This document shows, piece by piece, positions 1 through 8,572 of a stretch of DNA of 64,000 nt. The DNA comes from Vibrio cholerae. GTDB lineage: Bacteria > Actinomycetota > Actinomycetes > Actinomycetales > Micrococcaceae. The position numbers were made by a program, and so were the translations under genes. How positions within the stretch are numbered: the first letter of the stretch is position 1; each line of letters opens with the position of its first letter. Under the pieces are notes generated by a model. That model ran no database searches. It was not told where the DNA came from and saw only the letters and a list, made by a program, of their open reading frames with translations. The stretch covers positions 1 through 64,000 of the forward strand of contig WNZI01000011.1 in the NCBI GenBank assembly GCA_009728235.1, in the 5' to 3' direction.

Positions 1-2034
1 CTCCGCCACCGAAGCCCCCGCCTCCGCCACCGAAGCCGCCACCGAAGCCACCGCCGAAACCGCCGCCGTTGAGGATGGATCCGAGCAGAATGCCTCCGAG
101 GAGGGCTCCGCCCATGCCGTCGCCACCCCTGCCGCCGTACACGCCGCCCATACCGGCGCGGCTGAAGCCCTCGACGTCCTGCTCGGCCAGCTGTGCCGCC
201 TGGTCGGCCAGCACGGCTGCCTGCTGAGCATGGGAGAGAGCGGTCACGGGGTCGGATCGCTGCAGGTCGATGGCGTAGTCCAGGTTGCGCTCGGCCTCCG
301 CCAGTCGGGTTCGGGCCTCGCTGCCGACCCCGCCCCGGCGGGCGCGGATGTAGTCCGCGGTACCCGAGATGCCCGACTGTGCGGCGATGATGGCGTGCTG
401 CAGGGACTCCTGGGCGCGGCGTGCGTTGTCCGCCTGGTCGCGGACACCGCCGAGGGCCGCGTCCAGTTGGGCGTGGGCATTCTCCAGTCGCTGCAGCAGG
501 GCGAGGGGATTGCTTCGGGCGTTCTGGCGTTCCTGCCGCACCGTCGTCACGGCGGACTGCAGGGCCGCGATCGGGCCGGCGAGGTCGCGGTACTGGCCCG
601 TGCGGTCCATCGCCTGGGCCTGTGCGAGATCCTGTTCGCACTCCGGCAGCGCCCGCTCGAGCTCGCGTTCCGCCGCGGCCAGCTCCTCCGACCGCTTGTC
701 GATCGCATCGAGCAGGACGGTGCTCTGGTGCACGGCCTCCTCGGCAGCGCGGACCGCCACGACGGCCCGGCCGGTATCGCCGTCGGCCATGCGGGACTGC
801 GCCTCGGTGGCTGCACTGTCGACGAACGAGAGCCGCTCACGGGCCTGCTCGATGTTGTCGGAGACCTGCGTGGTCGCGGTCTCCAGGTAGCGGTCCTGCA
901 AGGCCCGCAGGGAATGCTCGGCAGCGGTGAACCGTCGCCGGGCACCCTCGGCCGCGCTTTGTGCCCGACGCAGGGCTTCGGGCGCGTTCCTCTCGAGTTC
1001 ACGCAGCGAGTCGAAATCCGCCTTGTGCGCCTGGAGCGAGGAGTTGACGTCCTCGCAGCGCCGGATGATCTCTCCCAGCCACTGGCGCTGCTGCTCCTCC
1101 GTGTCCGGGATGTGGTCGTCCAGCTGTTGCTGCAACTTGAACGATTCACCCATGTGCTGCTTCGCGGCCGCGATGTCCTCGGTGAACGTCGTGATGGCCT
1201 CCGCGCCGTACTGCGCCTCGGCGAACCCGAGCTCCTGCTCGCTGGACTTGATCGCGTCGTCAGCTGCGATGAGGAGACTCCCCGCACGTTTCCGCAGGTC
1301 CTCGACGCTCACGGAGGCGAGCGGGTCGACGACCTGGCCGTCGGCCGACGGGACAGGGCCGTAGCCGTACTGCTCGCGTTTGCGCTGCGCACCGTTGCCG
1401 CTGCTCCGCTTGAGCAGCATGTAACCCCCCGCTCCCGCGACGGCGACGAGACCGCCCACGAGGACCAGTCCGCCCAGTGCGCCGCCGCCGGAAGCGGAAC
1501 CGCCGGAAGAGGGTGACCCCCCGGTGCCGGTGCCGCTCCCGGTGGACCCGGTGAGTGCGGCTCGCGCGCCTTCCACGGCAGCGAGCCCGGCGGCGCCGAA
1601 GTCGCCCGCCTGCAGCTCGGGTCCGATGTACCGGTCGTAGATCGGACGTCCTGGCTGGCGAGCTGTGAATCGTCGGACGCCGCGAATCGTGCCGTGCCGG
1701 GCTGCAGACGAACCGCCAGTACCGCCTCGTCGGCCGAGGCGGCGTTGGCCGCCAGCAGCTCTGCCGCCCAGGCGTCCGGGTCCTGTGGGCTCTCGAACGA
1801 GGGGACGAACGCGACCCGGATGGTGAAGCCCTCCTCCGAGCGCAGGTCCTCGATGGCGGCCTCTATCCGGGCCTCCTCGGCGTCGCTCAAGGCGTCCGCC
1901 GTGTCGATCACGTAGTCACCGGAGGGAAAGGTGATCGGCGCATCGGCGAAAGCCGCGGCACTCGACATCATCGGGAGCGCCACCAGGGCGCCCAGGACAG
2001 CAGAGACGCGGACGCGCCTGCTCATCATTCGCAT
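1..2034 (-). CDS. Secreted TPM-domain (YgcG-like) membrane protein, 3' end outside window, frameshifted as read
   Basis: Runs leftward from an ATG at 2034 preceded by AAGGG and continues past base 1 without a stop. The N-terminus has a signal peptide (basic start, hydrophobic stretch ending AAAFA), then a TPM domain (DYVIDTADALSDAEEARIEA and following) of the kind found in YgcG/Psb32-type extracytoplasmic proteins. The domain is interrupted near 1644: the frame departs after SQDVR, and adding one base restores IYDRYIGPEL and a single open frame to the window edge. The repaired protein continues with a Gly/Ser linker, one transmembrane segment, a long helical coiled-coil-like region and a tail of GGFGGG repeats. 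The family is linked to envelope and photosystem-repair roles, but no specific substrate can be assigned here. The break is probably a sequence error. Confidence 0.75.
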
Positions 2035-2115
2035 TTTCGACCCTTCAGCACGTCCCCCGGACCTCACCGGTCCCAGGACTGGGGGCGGCGGACGCCGGAG
2101 GCTCCTGTCTTCCCG

Positions 2116-2144
2116 ATTCTATGGTTGGGTTCCGGGAGCGTCCA
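2116..2144 (-). promoter_or_regulatory. Candidate sigma-A promoter for the TPM-domain gene
   Basis: On the minus strand, TGGACG (2144-2139, 4 of 6 matches to TTGACA) is followed after exactly 17 bases by TAGAAT (2121-2116, 5 of 6 matches to TATAAT). It would give a leader of roughly 75 bases before the ATG at 2034. Prediction by eye only. Confidence 0.45.
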
Positions 2145-2311
2145 CCATCGCCGCTATGCCGCTAGCGAAAGGTCGACCCGAGAATCCGGAGCAGGTGAAG
2201 ACAGCGGGCCGGCAAGGACGTCGGGTCCGCTCGGCCAGGGAGACGCGGACGCCGGCCGACTGGGATACTTGAGGGGTCTACTCGTCGGCAGGACGGATGG
2301 AACCCGGGGCC

Positions 2312-2374
2312 GAGCTCCAGCAACCTCCCAGCAGGCGTCCAGCGAACACATGCTGGAAGCTCAGCGGGGGTTGC
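2312..2374 (+). promoter_or_regulatory. Structured leader with competing stems upstream of htrA
   Basis: GCAACCTCC (2320-2328) can pair with GGGGGTTGC (2366-2374), with one G-U pair, and encloses CCAGC (2339-2343) with GCTGG (2352-2356). Alternatively GAGCTCCAGC (2312-2321) pairs with GCTGGAAGCTC (2352-2362) with a single bulge. The two folds share GCTGG and are mutually exclusive, and the region ends about 35 bases before the htrA start. I do not recognise a described riboswitch class. Whether it is transcribed as part of the htrA mRNA is inferred from position. Confidence 0.35.
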
Positions 2375-2408
2375 CATGATGTGGTCAACAGCGACGAAAG
2401 GACCTCCC

Positions 2409-3992
2409 ATGAACGAGCAGCCAGGAAACCCCGTTGACAGGGATCCCGCCCTTCCCCCGCAGCCGCAGAGTCCCCCGTCGTGGGGGACGGGCTGGAAGGG
2501 TGCCCGGTCCTCGGACCAGCCCGTGCCGGAGGGACAGCGGAACGAGGGGCAGTCGCACGGCGACGGAGGAAGTGGGTCCGCCGCGTATCCCGAGACGAGT
2601 GTCCAGCCCACCGCGGGTCCTCCGACGGCGCAGTACCAGGCCTCTCCGGGTGCGGTCCACGACGGCGACCGGACCGGTTCCCGGCAGACCTCCCAGGCGC
2701 AGCATCCCGCCTATGCAGGGCACCAGCCGTTCTACGGCGAGCAATCCACGGATCACGTGTCGCGGAGCGCCGCAGGGCGGACCTCCGGGAAGGACCGCCG
2801 ACGCGTAGGCCTTGCGACCTTCGCGGCAGGAGTCCTCGCTGCGGGCCTCATCGGAGGCGGCGTCGCCACCGCCGGGTACAACGCACTCGACGACGATGCG
2901 CCGGCCGGGACGTCGAACGTGGCGTCCGAGGCGGTCGTCGTGAACGACACGGAGAACGTCAACACCATCACGGGAGCTGCGGTGACGGCCTCCCCGAGCG
3001 TCGTGACGATCGCCGTGAGCGGTGGTAGCGCGAGCGGTTCGGGGTCGGGCATCATCCTCGACACCGACGGCCACATCCTCACGAACACCCATGTGGTGAC
3101 CCTGGGCGGTCAGGTGTCCGAACCCGCGGTCGAGGTCAAGCTGAACGACGGCCGGGTCTTCCCTGCGACGGTGGTGGGCACGGATCCCCTCAGCGACCTC
3201 GCCGTCATCAAGATCGACGCGCCGGACCTCACTGCGGCGACGCTCGGGAACTCCGACGAACTCAACGTGGGTGACACGGCGATCGCCATCGGGGCGCCGC
3301 TGGGGCTGAGCGGCACGGTCACCGACGGCATCGTCTCCACGCTGAACCGCACGATCAGTGTCGCGTCCTCCGCGGTGCCGGAGGAGCAGCCGGACAGTTC
3401 CGGGAGCGACGAGGGGGAGGGGTTCAACTTCCTGCCACCCGGCGGCTCGAGCGGCCAGCAGACCCAGTCCCAGGGCTCCATCTACCTCAACGTCATCCAG
3501 ACCGACGCAGCGATCAACCAGGGCAATTCGGGCGGGGCGCTCGTCGACGCGGACGGCAGGATCATCGGGGTGAACGTCGCGATCGCCTCCGCAGGTTCGG
3601 GTGACTCGACGGGCAACATCGGAGTGGGTTTCTCCATCCCGATCAACTACGCGGACCGTATCGCGCAGGAGATCATCGCGAACGGTGAGGCGACACACGG
3701 CTTCCTGGGGGTCAGCGTCACGGCCGCCTCGGGCGACGGTACCCAGAGCAACTCCACCTTCTCCAGCGGGGCGCTCGTCGAGTCCGTCGAGCCGGGCTCA
3801 CCGGCCGCGGAGGCGTCCCTGCAGGAAGGCGACGTGATCACCAAGGTGGGCAACTACACCATCAGAGACCCGCGGTCCCTGACGGCAGCGGTCCGGATCC
3901 AGACGGTCGGGCAACAGGTGCCCGTGGAGATCCTCCGCGGCGGGGACTCCCGCACCGTGGAGATCACGCTGGCCCAGGCGCCGACCCAGTAG
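2409..3992 (+). CDS. htrA: HtrA/DegP-type membrane-anchored serine protease with PDZ domain
   Basis: A 527-residue trypsin-like protease of envelope quality control, similar in layout to mycobacterial PepD/HtrA. The first ~125 residues are a disordered, Pro/Gln/Gly-rich cytoplasmic tail. One transmembrane helix follows (about 133-157), then the protease domain with the catalytic triad His228 (NTHVV), Asp263 (SDLAVI) and Ser374 (GNSGG), then a C-terminal PDZ domain (about 430-525). A low-complexity insertion rich in Ser, Gly and Gln sits near 325-355. The ATG at 2409 is chosen because AAAGGA lies 7 bases upstream; an in-frame ATG at 2376 lacks such a site. The gene stands alone, follows a structured leader and ends at a strong hairpin. 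Confidence 0.93.
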   Translation: MNEQPGNPVDRDPALPPQPQSPPSWGTGWKGARSSDQPVPEGQRNEGQSHGDGGSGSAAYPETSVQPTAGPPTAQYQASPGAVHDGDRTGSRQTSQAQHPAYAGHQPFYGEQSTDHVSRSAAGRTSGKDRRRVGLATFAAGVLAAGLIGGGVATAGYNALDDDAPAGTSNVASEAVVVNDTENVNTITGAAVTASPSVVTIAVSGGSASGSGSGIILDTDGHILTNTHVVTLGGQVSEPAVEVKLNDGRVFPATVVGTDPLSDLAVIKIDAPDLTAATLGNSDELNVGDTAIAIGAPLGLSGTVTDGIVSTLNRTISVASSAVPEEQPDSSGSDEGEGFNFLPPGGSSGQQTQSQGSIYLNVIQTDAAINQGNSGGALVDADGRIIGVNVAIASAGSGDSTGNIGVGFSIPINYADRIAQEIIANGEATHGFLGVSVTAASGDGTQSNSTFSSGALVESVEPGSPAAEASLQEGDVITKVGNYTIRDPRSLTAAVRIQTVGQQVPVEILRGGDSRTVEITLAQAPTQ

Positions 3993-4021
3993 GACGCAGG
4001 AGGCGCGCGCTTCGTTCGTCG

Positions 4022-4056
4022 GAAGGGGCGGTACCCGGACACGGGACCGCCCCTTC
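4022..4056 (+). terminator. Hairpin downstream of htrA
   Basis: GAAGGGGCGGT (4022-4032) is perfectly complementary to ACCGCCCCTTC (4046-4056), and CCC/GGG extends the stem inside. There is no T run, which is common for actinobacterial terminators. It lies 30 bases after the htrA stop. Confidence 0.65.
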
Positions 4057-4206
4057 GATCGTTGCAGGGGAAGAGGCGCAAGCAGGAGGTCGGCCCGACG
4101 TCGGCACCGAGGGTGGCCGGGACCCGGCCGGGTCGGACCGGACGGGGCGTCGGGCCACTATGGTTAGCTAGTCGGTGAGAATCCGTGCGAACGAGGAAGG
4201 TCATCA

Positions 4207-5034
4207 ATGGACGAGGCCACAGCAGGCGGACTGCGCATCGCGGTCCTGGTGAAGCATGTTCCTGATGCGCAGTTCGACCGGCACATCAGCGGTGAGGACC
4301 TGACGACCGTCCGGACCGAGAGCATCCTGTCCGAACTGGACGAGTACGCGCTCGAAGCCGCACTGCAGGTCGTCGAGGCCCACGGGGGAGCCACCGCGGG
4401 GCATCGGGTGACCGCCCTCACCATGGGTCCTCCGGCCGCCGTGGCCGCCGTCAAGAAATCCCTCCAGATAGGCGCCGACGACGGCATCCACCTCACGGAC
4501 GAAGCACTGTACGGCTCCGACGCCTCCGCCACGTCCAAGGCCCTCGCAGCACTCCTGCGCCACGCAGGACCGTTCGACCTCATCCTCACGGGCATGGCAT
4601 CGACCGACGGGGAGACCTCCCTGGTCCCGGCGCAGCTCGCCGAACGCCTCGACCTGCCCCAGGTGACGTTCGCGTCGTCGCTCGAGCTGACCCGCGGCGA
4701 CGACGGATGGACGCTCGCGGCCCGCCGCGACAACGACACGTTCGCCGAGACCGTCGAGGCTCCGCTGCCCGCCCTCGTGTCCGTGACCGACCAGATCAAC
4801 GAGCCGCGGTACCCGAACTTCAAGGGCATCATGGCTGCGAAGAAGAAGCAGATCGTGGTCCACTCACTGGCCGACGTCGGGCTGCAGCCGGACGAGGTCG
4901 GGTTCGCCGGATCATGGACGAAGGTGGAGGCCGCAGCGCCGCGACCGCCGCGCACCCAGGGGATCGTCATCACCGACGAGGGCGACGCCGGCATCCGGCT
5001 CGTCGACTTCCTCGCCGGGCAGAAACTGCTCTAG
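4207..5034 (+). CDS. etfB: Electron transfer flavoprotein, beta subunit
   Basis: 275 residues, the normal size for EtfB/FixA. With EtfA it forms the FAD/AMP heterodimer that passes electrons from acyl-CoA and other flavin dehydrogenases to the respiratory chain. Recognisable features are the N-terminal IAVLVKHVPDAQ strand, the conserved LNELDEYALE-type segment (here LSELDEYALEAAL), the TGMASTDGETSLVPAQLAE nucleotide-binding region and the C-terminal EPRYPNFKGIMAAKKK signature. It begins 150 bases after the htrA terminator and lies 38 bases before etfA, so the two are almost certainly one transcript. Confidence 0.95.
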   Translation: MDEATAGGLRIAVLVKHVPDAQFDRHISGEDLTTVRTESILSELDEYALEAALQVVEAHGGATAGHRVTALTMGPPAAVAAVKKSLQIGADDGIHLTDEALYGSDASATSKALAALLRHAGPFDLILTGMASTDGETSLVPAQLAERLDLPQVTFASSLELTRGDDGWTLAARRDNDTFAETVEAPLPALVSVTDQINEPRYPNFKGIMAAKKKQIVVHSLADVGLQPDEVGFAGSWTKVEAAAPRPPRTQGIVITDEGDAGIRLVDFLAGQKLL

Positions 5035-5072
5035 ACCCGCCCGCTCGTCCTCTCGTCCCAGGAGCATCCGCC

Positions 5073-6020
5073 ATGACCGCCGTCCTCGTCTTCCTCGATC
5101 ACCCCGGAGCAAGCCTCGCCAAGAGCGAGCGGGAACTCCTCTCGCTGGGCGCGTCGCTCGGCGAGGTCACCGTCGCCCTCGCCGGCGAAGCAGGGCAGGC
5201 GTACCTCGACGGAGTCGGCTCCTACGGGGTGCAGGAGTACTACCACCCGGACTCCAGCGCCGTCACCGAGGTCCTCGTGGCAGGCAAGGTCGCGTTCCTC
5301 GCCGAAGCGGTGCGGGCCTCAGGCGCGGCGATCGTCCTGCTCGGCAACTCGTACGAGGCCAAGGAGATCGCGGCCCGTCTCGGTGTCCGGCTCGAATCCG
5401 GGGTGATCACCGACGTCGTCGCCCTGGATCCCGACCTGACTGCCACGAAGTCGGACTTCGCCGGTTCGTACACCGTCACGTGCCGCGTCACCAGCGGGGT
5501 CGCGATCCTCACGGTCAAGCCCAACAGTTTCGAGGCGGTCGAGGCCGGCCTGCCCTCGTCGCCGCGTGCGGTGAGCCTGCCGGTGGAGCCGCCGCGGGTG
5601 GCGGCGCGCGTCACCGGTCGGGTGGACAAGCCGGTCAGTGGCCGGCCCGAACTGTCCGAGGCGCGCGTGATCGTCGCGGGCGGCCGCGGTGTCGACGGCA
5701 ACTTCGCTCCCCTGGAAGAGCTCGCCGATGCCCTCGGTGGTGCGGTCGGTGCTTCGAGGGCCGCGACCGACGCCGGCTGGATCGAACATTCCGCCCAGAT
5801 CGGCCAGACCGGCAAGACGGTGTCCCCCCAGCTCTACATCTCCGCCGGGATCTCGGGCGCCATCCAGCAGAAGGCTGGGATGCAGACGTCGAAGGTCATC
5901 ATCGCGATCAACAAGGATGCCGACTCGCCCGTCTTCGAGATCGCCGATCTCGGGATCGTCGGTGATCTGTTCACGGTGCTGCCGCAGGCCACCGAGGAGA
6001 TCCGGAAGCGCGGGCTCTAG
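5073..6020 (+). CDS. etfA: Electron transfer flavoprotein, alpha subunit (FAD-binding)
   Basis: 315 residues. The N-terminal ETF domain is followed by the FAD-binding domain with the family motif GGRGVDG (about residue 208 onward), DAGWIEHSAQIGQTGKTV, LYISAGISGAIQQKAGM and INKDADSPVFEIADLGIVGD. The ATG at 5073 is set by CAGGAG 7 bases upstream. It partners the preceding etfB and is followed after 3 bases by the PIG-L family gene, so all three may be co-transcribed. Confidence 0.95.
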   Translation: MTAVLVFLDHPGASLAKSERELLSLGASLGEVTVALAGEAGQAYLDGVGSYGVQEYYHPDSSAVTEVLVAGKVAFLAEAVRASGAAIVLLGNSYEAKEIAARLGVRLESGVITDVVALDPDLTATKSDFAGSYTVTCRVTSGVAILTVKPNSFEAVEAGLPSSPRAVSLPVEPPRVAARVTGRVDKPVSGRPELSEARVIVAGGRGVDGNFAPLEELADALGGAVGASRAATDAGWIEHSAQIGQTGKTVSPQLYISAGISGAIQQKAGMQTSKVIIAINKDADSPVFEIADLGIVGDLFTVLPQATEEIRKRGL

Positions 6021-6023
6021 ACC

Positions 6024-6776
6024 GTGACGATCGATCAGGGGGAAATGGTTCCCCGGCGCGTGCTGGTCTTCGCCGCGCATCCCGACGACATCGACTTCGG
6101 CGCGTCGGCAACGATCGCGGGCTGGACCGCTGCGGGCGCCTCGGTCAGCTACTGCATCCTCACCGACGGCGACGCCGGGGGATTCTCCGCCGAGGACAGG
6201 CCGCAGCTGGCCGCCCTCCGGCGGGACGAACAGCGCGAGGCCGCGCGGATCGTCGGCGTCACGGACGTGCATTTCCTGGGAGAGCCCGACGGCTACCTCG
6301 AGCCGTCCGACGGCGTGGTCCGCGAGATCGTCAGGCGCATGCGCGACGTCCGTCCGGACATCGTGGTGTCCATGCACCCGGAACGGAGCTGGGACCGGAT
6401 CCAGAAGAGCCACCCCGACCACCTCGCGTGCGGAGAGGCGGTGACGCGCGCCGTCTACCCCGCGGTGGAGAACCCGTTCGCCTATCCCGAGCTGGAGGCA
6501 GCAGGGCTGAGGAGCTTCCGCGTCCCGTGGATCTGGTTCTACGGCGGGCCGGCGCACCTCGAGAACCGCTTCGTCGATGTGACGGGTTCCGAGGACCTCA
6601 AGATCGCCGCCATCACAGCGCACCGCAGCCAGCACCCGGATGTGGAACGGATGCAGTCCCGGGTCCGGGCCATCCTGCAGGGCAACGCCCACCGCGGAGG
6701 GCTCCCGGAGGGGCGGAGCGCGGAATCGTTCCACGTCGTCGGAGTCAACACCGACGAGACCATCGCCGGCTTCTAG
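6024..6776 (+). CDS. PIG-L/LmbE family deacetylase
   Basis: A 250-residue zinc-dependent N-deacetylase-like protein. The family motif AHPDD (about residues 18-22) supplies metal ligands, and HPDH (about 131-134) supplies the other conserved His. The family includes MshB (GlcNAc-Ins deacetylase of mycothiol synthesis) and Mca, but I cannot assign this member to either. It begins with GTG 3 bases after etfA. An internal ATG at 6045 preceded by GGGGGAA is a possible alternative start. Positioned as the third gene of an etfBA transcript and followed by a hairpin. Confidence 0.85.
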   Translation: MTIDQGEMVPRRVLVFAAHPDDIDFGASATIAGWTAAGASVSYCILTDGDAGGFSAEDRPQLAALRRDEQREAARIVGVTDVHFLGEPDGYLEPSDGVVREIVRRMRDVRPDIVVSMHPERSWDRIQKSHPDHLACGEAVTRAVYPAVENPFAYPELEAAGLRSFRVPWIWFYGGPAHLENRFVDVTGSEDLKIAAITAHRSQHPDVERMQSRVRAILQGNAHRGGLPEGRSAESFHVVGVNTDETIAGF

Positions 6777-6778
6777 CC

Positions 6779-6800
6779 GGGGCCGCGAGGTAGCGGCCCC
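6779..6800 (+). terminator. Hairpin after the PIG-L gene
   Basis: GGGGCCGC (6779-6786) and GCGGCCCC (6793-6800) form an 8-bp perfect stem with loop GAGGTA, two bases after the stop codon. There is no T run. It lies between convergent genes and could serve both directions. Confidence 0.55.
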
Positions 6801-6911
6801 GCAGGTACCCGGGAGTCAGCCCGCCGATGCGGAGGTCCGCCGCCGCCCAGCCGGCGGGAGTCCTCACCGACGGACAGTCGGCGGAGGCGGTAGCGTCCTC
6901 GTGATCCTGCG

Positions 6912-7814
6912 TCAGGCTCCGAGCGGGATCTCGGCGACGATCGGCATCGTGGGCCTGTCCGAACCACCCTCGGGCTCGACGGTGATGGCGATCGCACTGA
7001 AGCCGCTGATGTCGGTCAACTCGGTGACCTTCGTCCCGGCGACGTCCTCGCCCGTCATGGTGCCGACGGACACCGGGTCCGTCCCGTCCGCCGGTATGCG
7101 CCACATCTGGTACACGAGACCCTCCGCCGGCGAGGGAACACCACTGAGGGTGACGACGGCGGCGTTCTGCTCACCGGACACTGCGAGATCCGCGACCCCG
7201 CCGGCTTCCAGGGAAAGCTGCTGCGTCCGGACGTCGGAGGCCTGGAGGACCTGCTGCTGGACCGTCGTCTGCTGGAGATTCTGCGCGATGGTGACACCTC
7301 CGACGGTGATCACGGCAGCGGCTGCTGCGGCCACCACCCACCGGGACGCCCGCGAGGACAGCGAGGCCCTCGCCGTTCGCCGCTCGGCCAGCTGGTCCTG
7401 CGCCGAGTGGTGCTCACCGGTCCCGGTGATGTTCCGCTGGACGGGTTCACCGCCGGGTCGCGCGGACGGCCCGGCATCTTCCGCCGTCGTCCCGGCGGAG
7501 GTCGCCGACGGAGCGACACCGCGATCCATCGGAGTCGGCAGCTGTCCGAGGATCCGTTCGAAGAGCCCGGCAGGCGGCTCCACCTGATCCGACGCGTAGG
7601 CGGAAGCGACGGTCTCTCGGCAGGTCCTGACCCGGTCTGCGAACTTCGTGCTGATCGCAGGATCCGCGTCCTCGAGGAACGCGTCGATGATTCGGCGCTC
7701 GTCCGCCTCGATGGCGTCCAGTGCGTAGAGCTCTGCCCACTCCAGGACGTGGCCCCGTGCCAGGTCGGTATCGAGGTCGTCAGCGAATTGTCTGTTCATA
7801 TCCTTGTCCTGCAT
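6912..7814 (-). CDS. rskA: Anti-sigma-K factor (RskA-like)
   Basis: A 300-residue membrane anti-sigma factor that holds the adjacent ECF sigma factor inactive. The N-terminal cytoplasmic domain (WAELYALDAIEADER) is the ZAS-like region, a Ser/Gly/Pro-rich linker follows, then one transmembrane helix (about 159-180) and an extracytoplasmic RskA domain with the typical VYQMWRIPADG. It starts at ATG 7814, one base after the sigK stop, which indicates translational coupling. Release presumably requires regulated intramembrane proteolysis, as known for the family. Confidence 0.92.
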   Translation of the reverse strand: MQDKDMNRQFADDLDTDLARGHVLEWAELYALDAIEADERRIIDAFLEDADPAISTKFADRVRTCRETVASAYASDQVEPPAGLFERILGQLPTPMDRGVAPSATSAGTTAEDAGPSARPGGEPVQRNITGTGEHHSAQDQLAERRTARASLSSRASRWVVAAAAAAVITVGGVTIAQNLQQTTVQQQVLQASDVRTQQLSLEAGGVADLAVSGEQNAAVVTLSGVPSPAEGLVYQMWRIPADGTDPVSVGTMTGEDVAGTKVTELTDISGFSAIAITVEPEGGSDRPTMPIVAEIPLGA

Positions 7815-7815
7815 C

Positions 7816-8433
7816 TCAGGTCACCCCCAAACAGGTCTTGAGTCGAATGAGTCCGTCACGGATTCTTGATTTGATGGTCGGAACCGCGACGCCGAGTCTC
7901 TCAGCGACCTCGCGGTAGGTGAACCCGCCGTAGTAGGCCAGCCGGACCGATTCCTGCTGGGTCGCGGTCAGCGTGTCCAGACACCGCACCACGCTCTCCG
8001 CCTCGAGGCGCTGTGTGACGGTGTCGACGACGTCGTCGTGGTCGATGGTCTGCGTGGCCGCACCGTAGCGGGCCTCGCGATCCGTGGCGCTCTGCTCCGA
8101 CCGCACCTTGTCCACGGCGCGACGATGAGCCAGCGTCATGAGCCACGCCATCGGGCTGCCCATGGCCGGGTTGAAGCGGTCGGCCGTGTTCCAGACCTGG
8201 AGGTAGACCTCCTGGGTGGCGTCCTCGCTGAGGTCGGGGTCGATGAGCACCCGGCGGGCCAGACCGTACACGCGCCTGGATGTCTGTTCGTAGAAGCTCG
8301 CGAAGGCCGCCTGGTCCTGCTGCGCCACCCGCAGCAGGAGATCGGTCAGGCTGGCACCTGCGCCGGAGGCGGCACCCACGTCGTCCGCGACGGGAGCGAT
8401 GGGGCTCAGCCGGCTTGCTCGTGGCGTTTCCAT
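7816..8433 (-). CDS. sigK: ECF RNA polymerase sigma factor SigK
   Basis: 205 residues with sigma region 2 (DATQEVYLQVW, then the MAWLMTLAHRRAVDKVR segment) and region 4 helix-turn-helix (YREVAERLGVAVPTIKSRI). Identity as SigK rests on both the protein type and the coupled RskA gene. The ATG at 8433 has GGAGCC just upstream; longer versions reaching 8529 have no such site. In mycobacteria SigK controls secreted antigens such as MPT70/MPT83. The targets here are unknown. A SigK-type promoter motif lies upstream, suggesting autoregulation. Confidence 0.9.
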   Translation of the reverse strand: METPRASRLSPIAPVADDVGAASGAGASLTDLLLRVAQQDQAAFASFYEQTSRRVYGLARRVLIDPDLSEDATQEVYLQVWNTADRFNPAMGSPMAWLMTLAHRRAVDKVRSEQSATDREARYGAATQTIDHDDVVDTVTQRLEAESVVRCLDTLTATQQESVRLAYYGGFTYREVAERLGVAVPTIKSRIRDGLIRLKTCLGVT

Positions 8434-8572
8434 AGGGCTCCAGCATAAAGCGCCGGTCGTCCCAAACCGAACAGCCCGGGAAGGACCGCGCCGTGGCGGG
8501 AGTGCACGTGCGTGCTGCGTAAGCACCATTCCACCACCTCTGCCGGTTCGGATCGTTGTTCCCTGACAGCTA

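Larger units (their letters stand above)
2035..2408. other. Divergent intergenic region between the TPM gene and htrA
   Basis: No coding region is supported in these 374 bases. The left part carries a sigma-A-like promoter reading left, and the right part carries inverted repeats reading toward htrA. Both are listed separately. Short frames here have no family resemblance or ribosome-binding site. Confidence 0.6.

Noticed and set aside
230-1516. Long open frame on the plus strand opposite the TPM-domain gene
   Set aside because: It mirrors the coding strand of a GC-rich gene and has no family motif or ribosome-binding site. The opposite strand codes a clear TPM and coiled-coil protein once one base is restored.
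2300-2376. Possible SAM-type riboswitch because of GCAACC near GGGGTTGC
   Set aside because: The conserved core of SAM-I/IV riboswitches is absent, and the downstream gene is a protease rather than a methionine or SAM gene.
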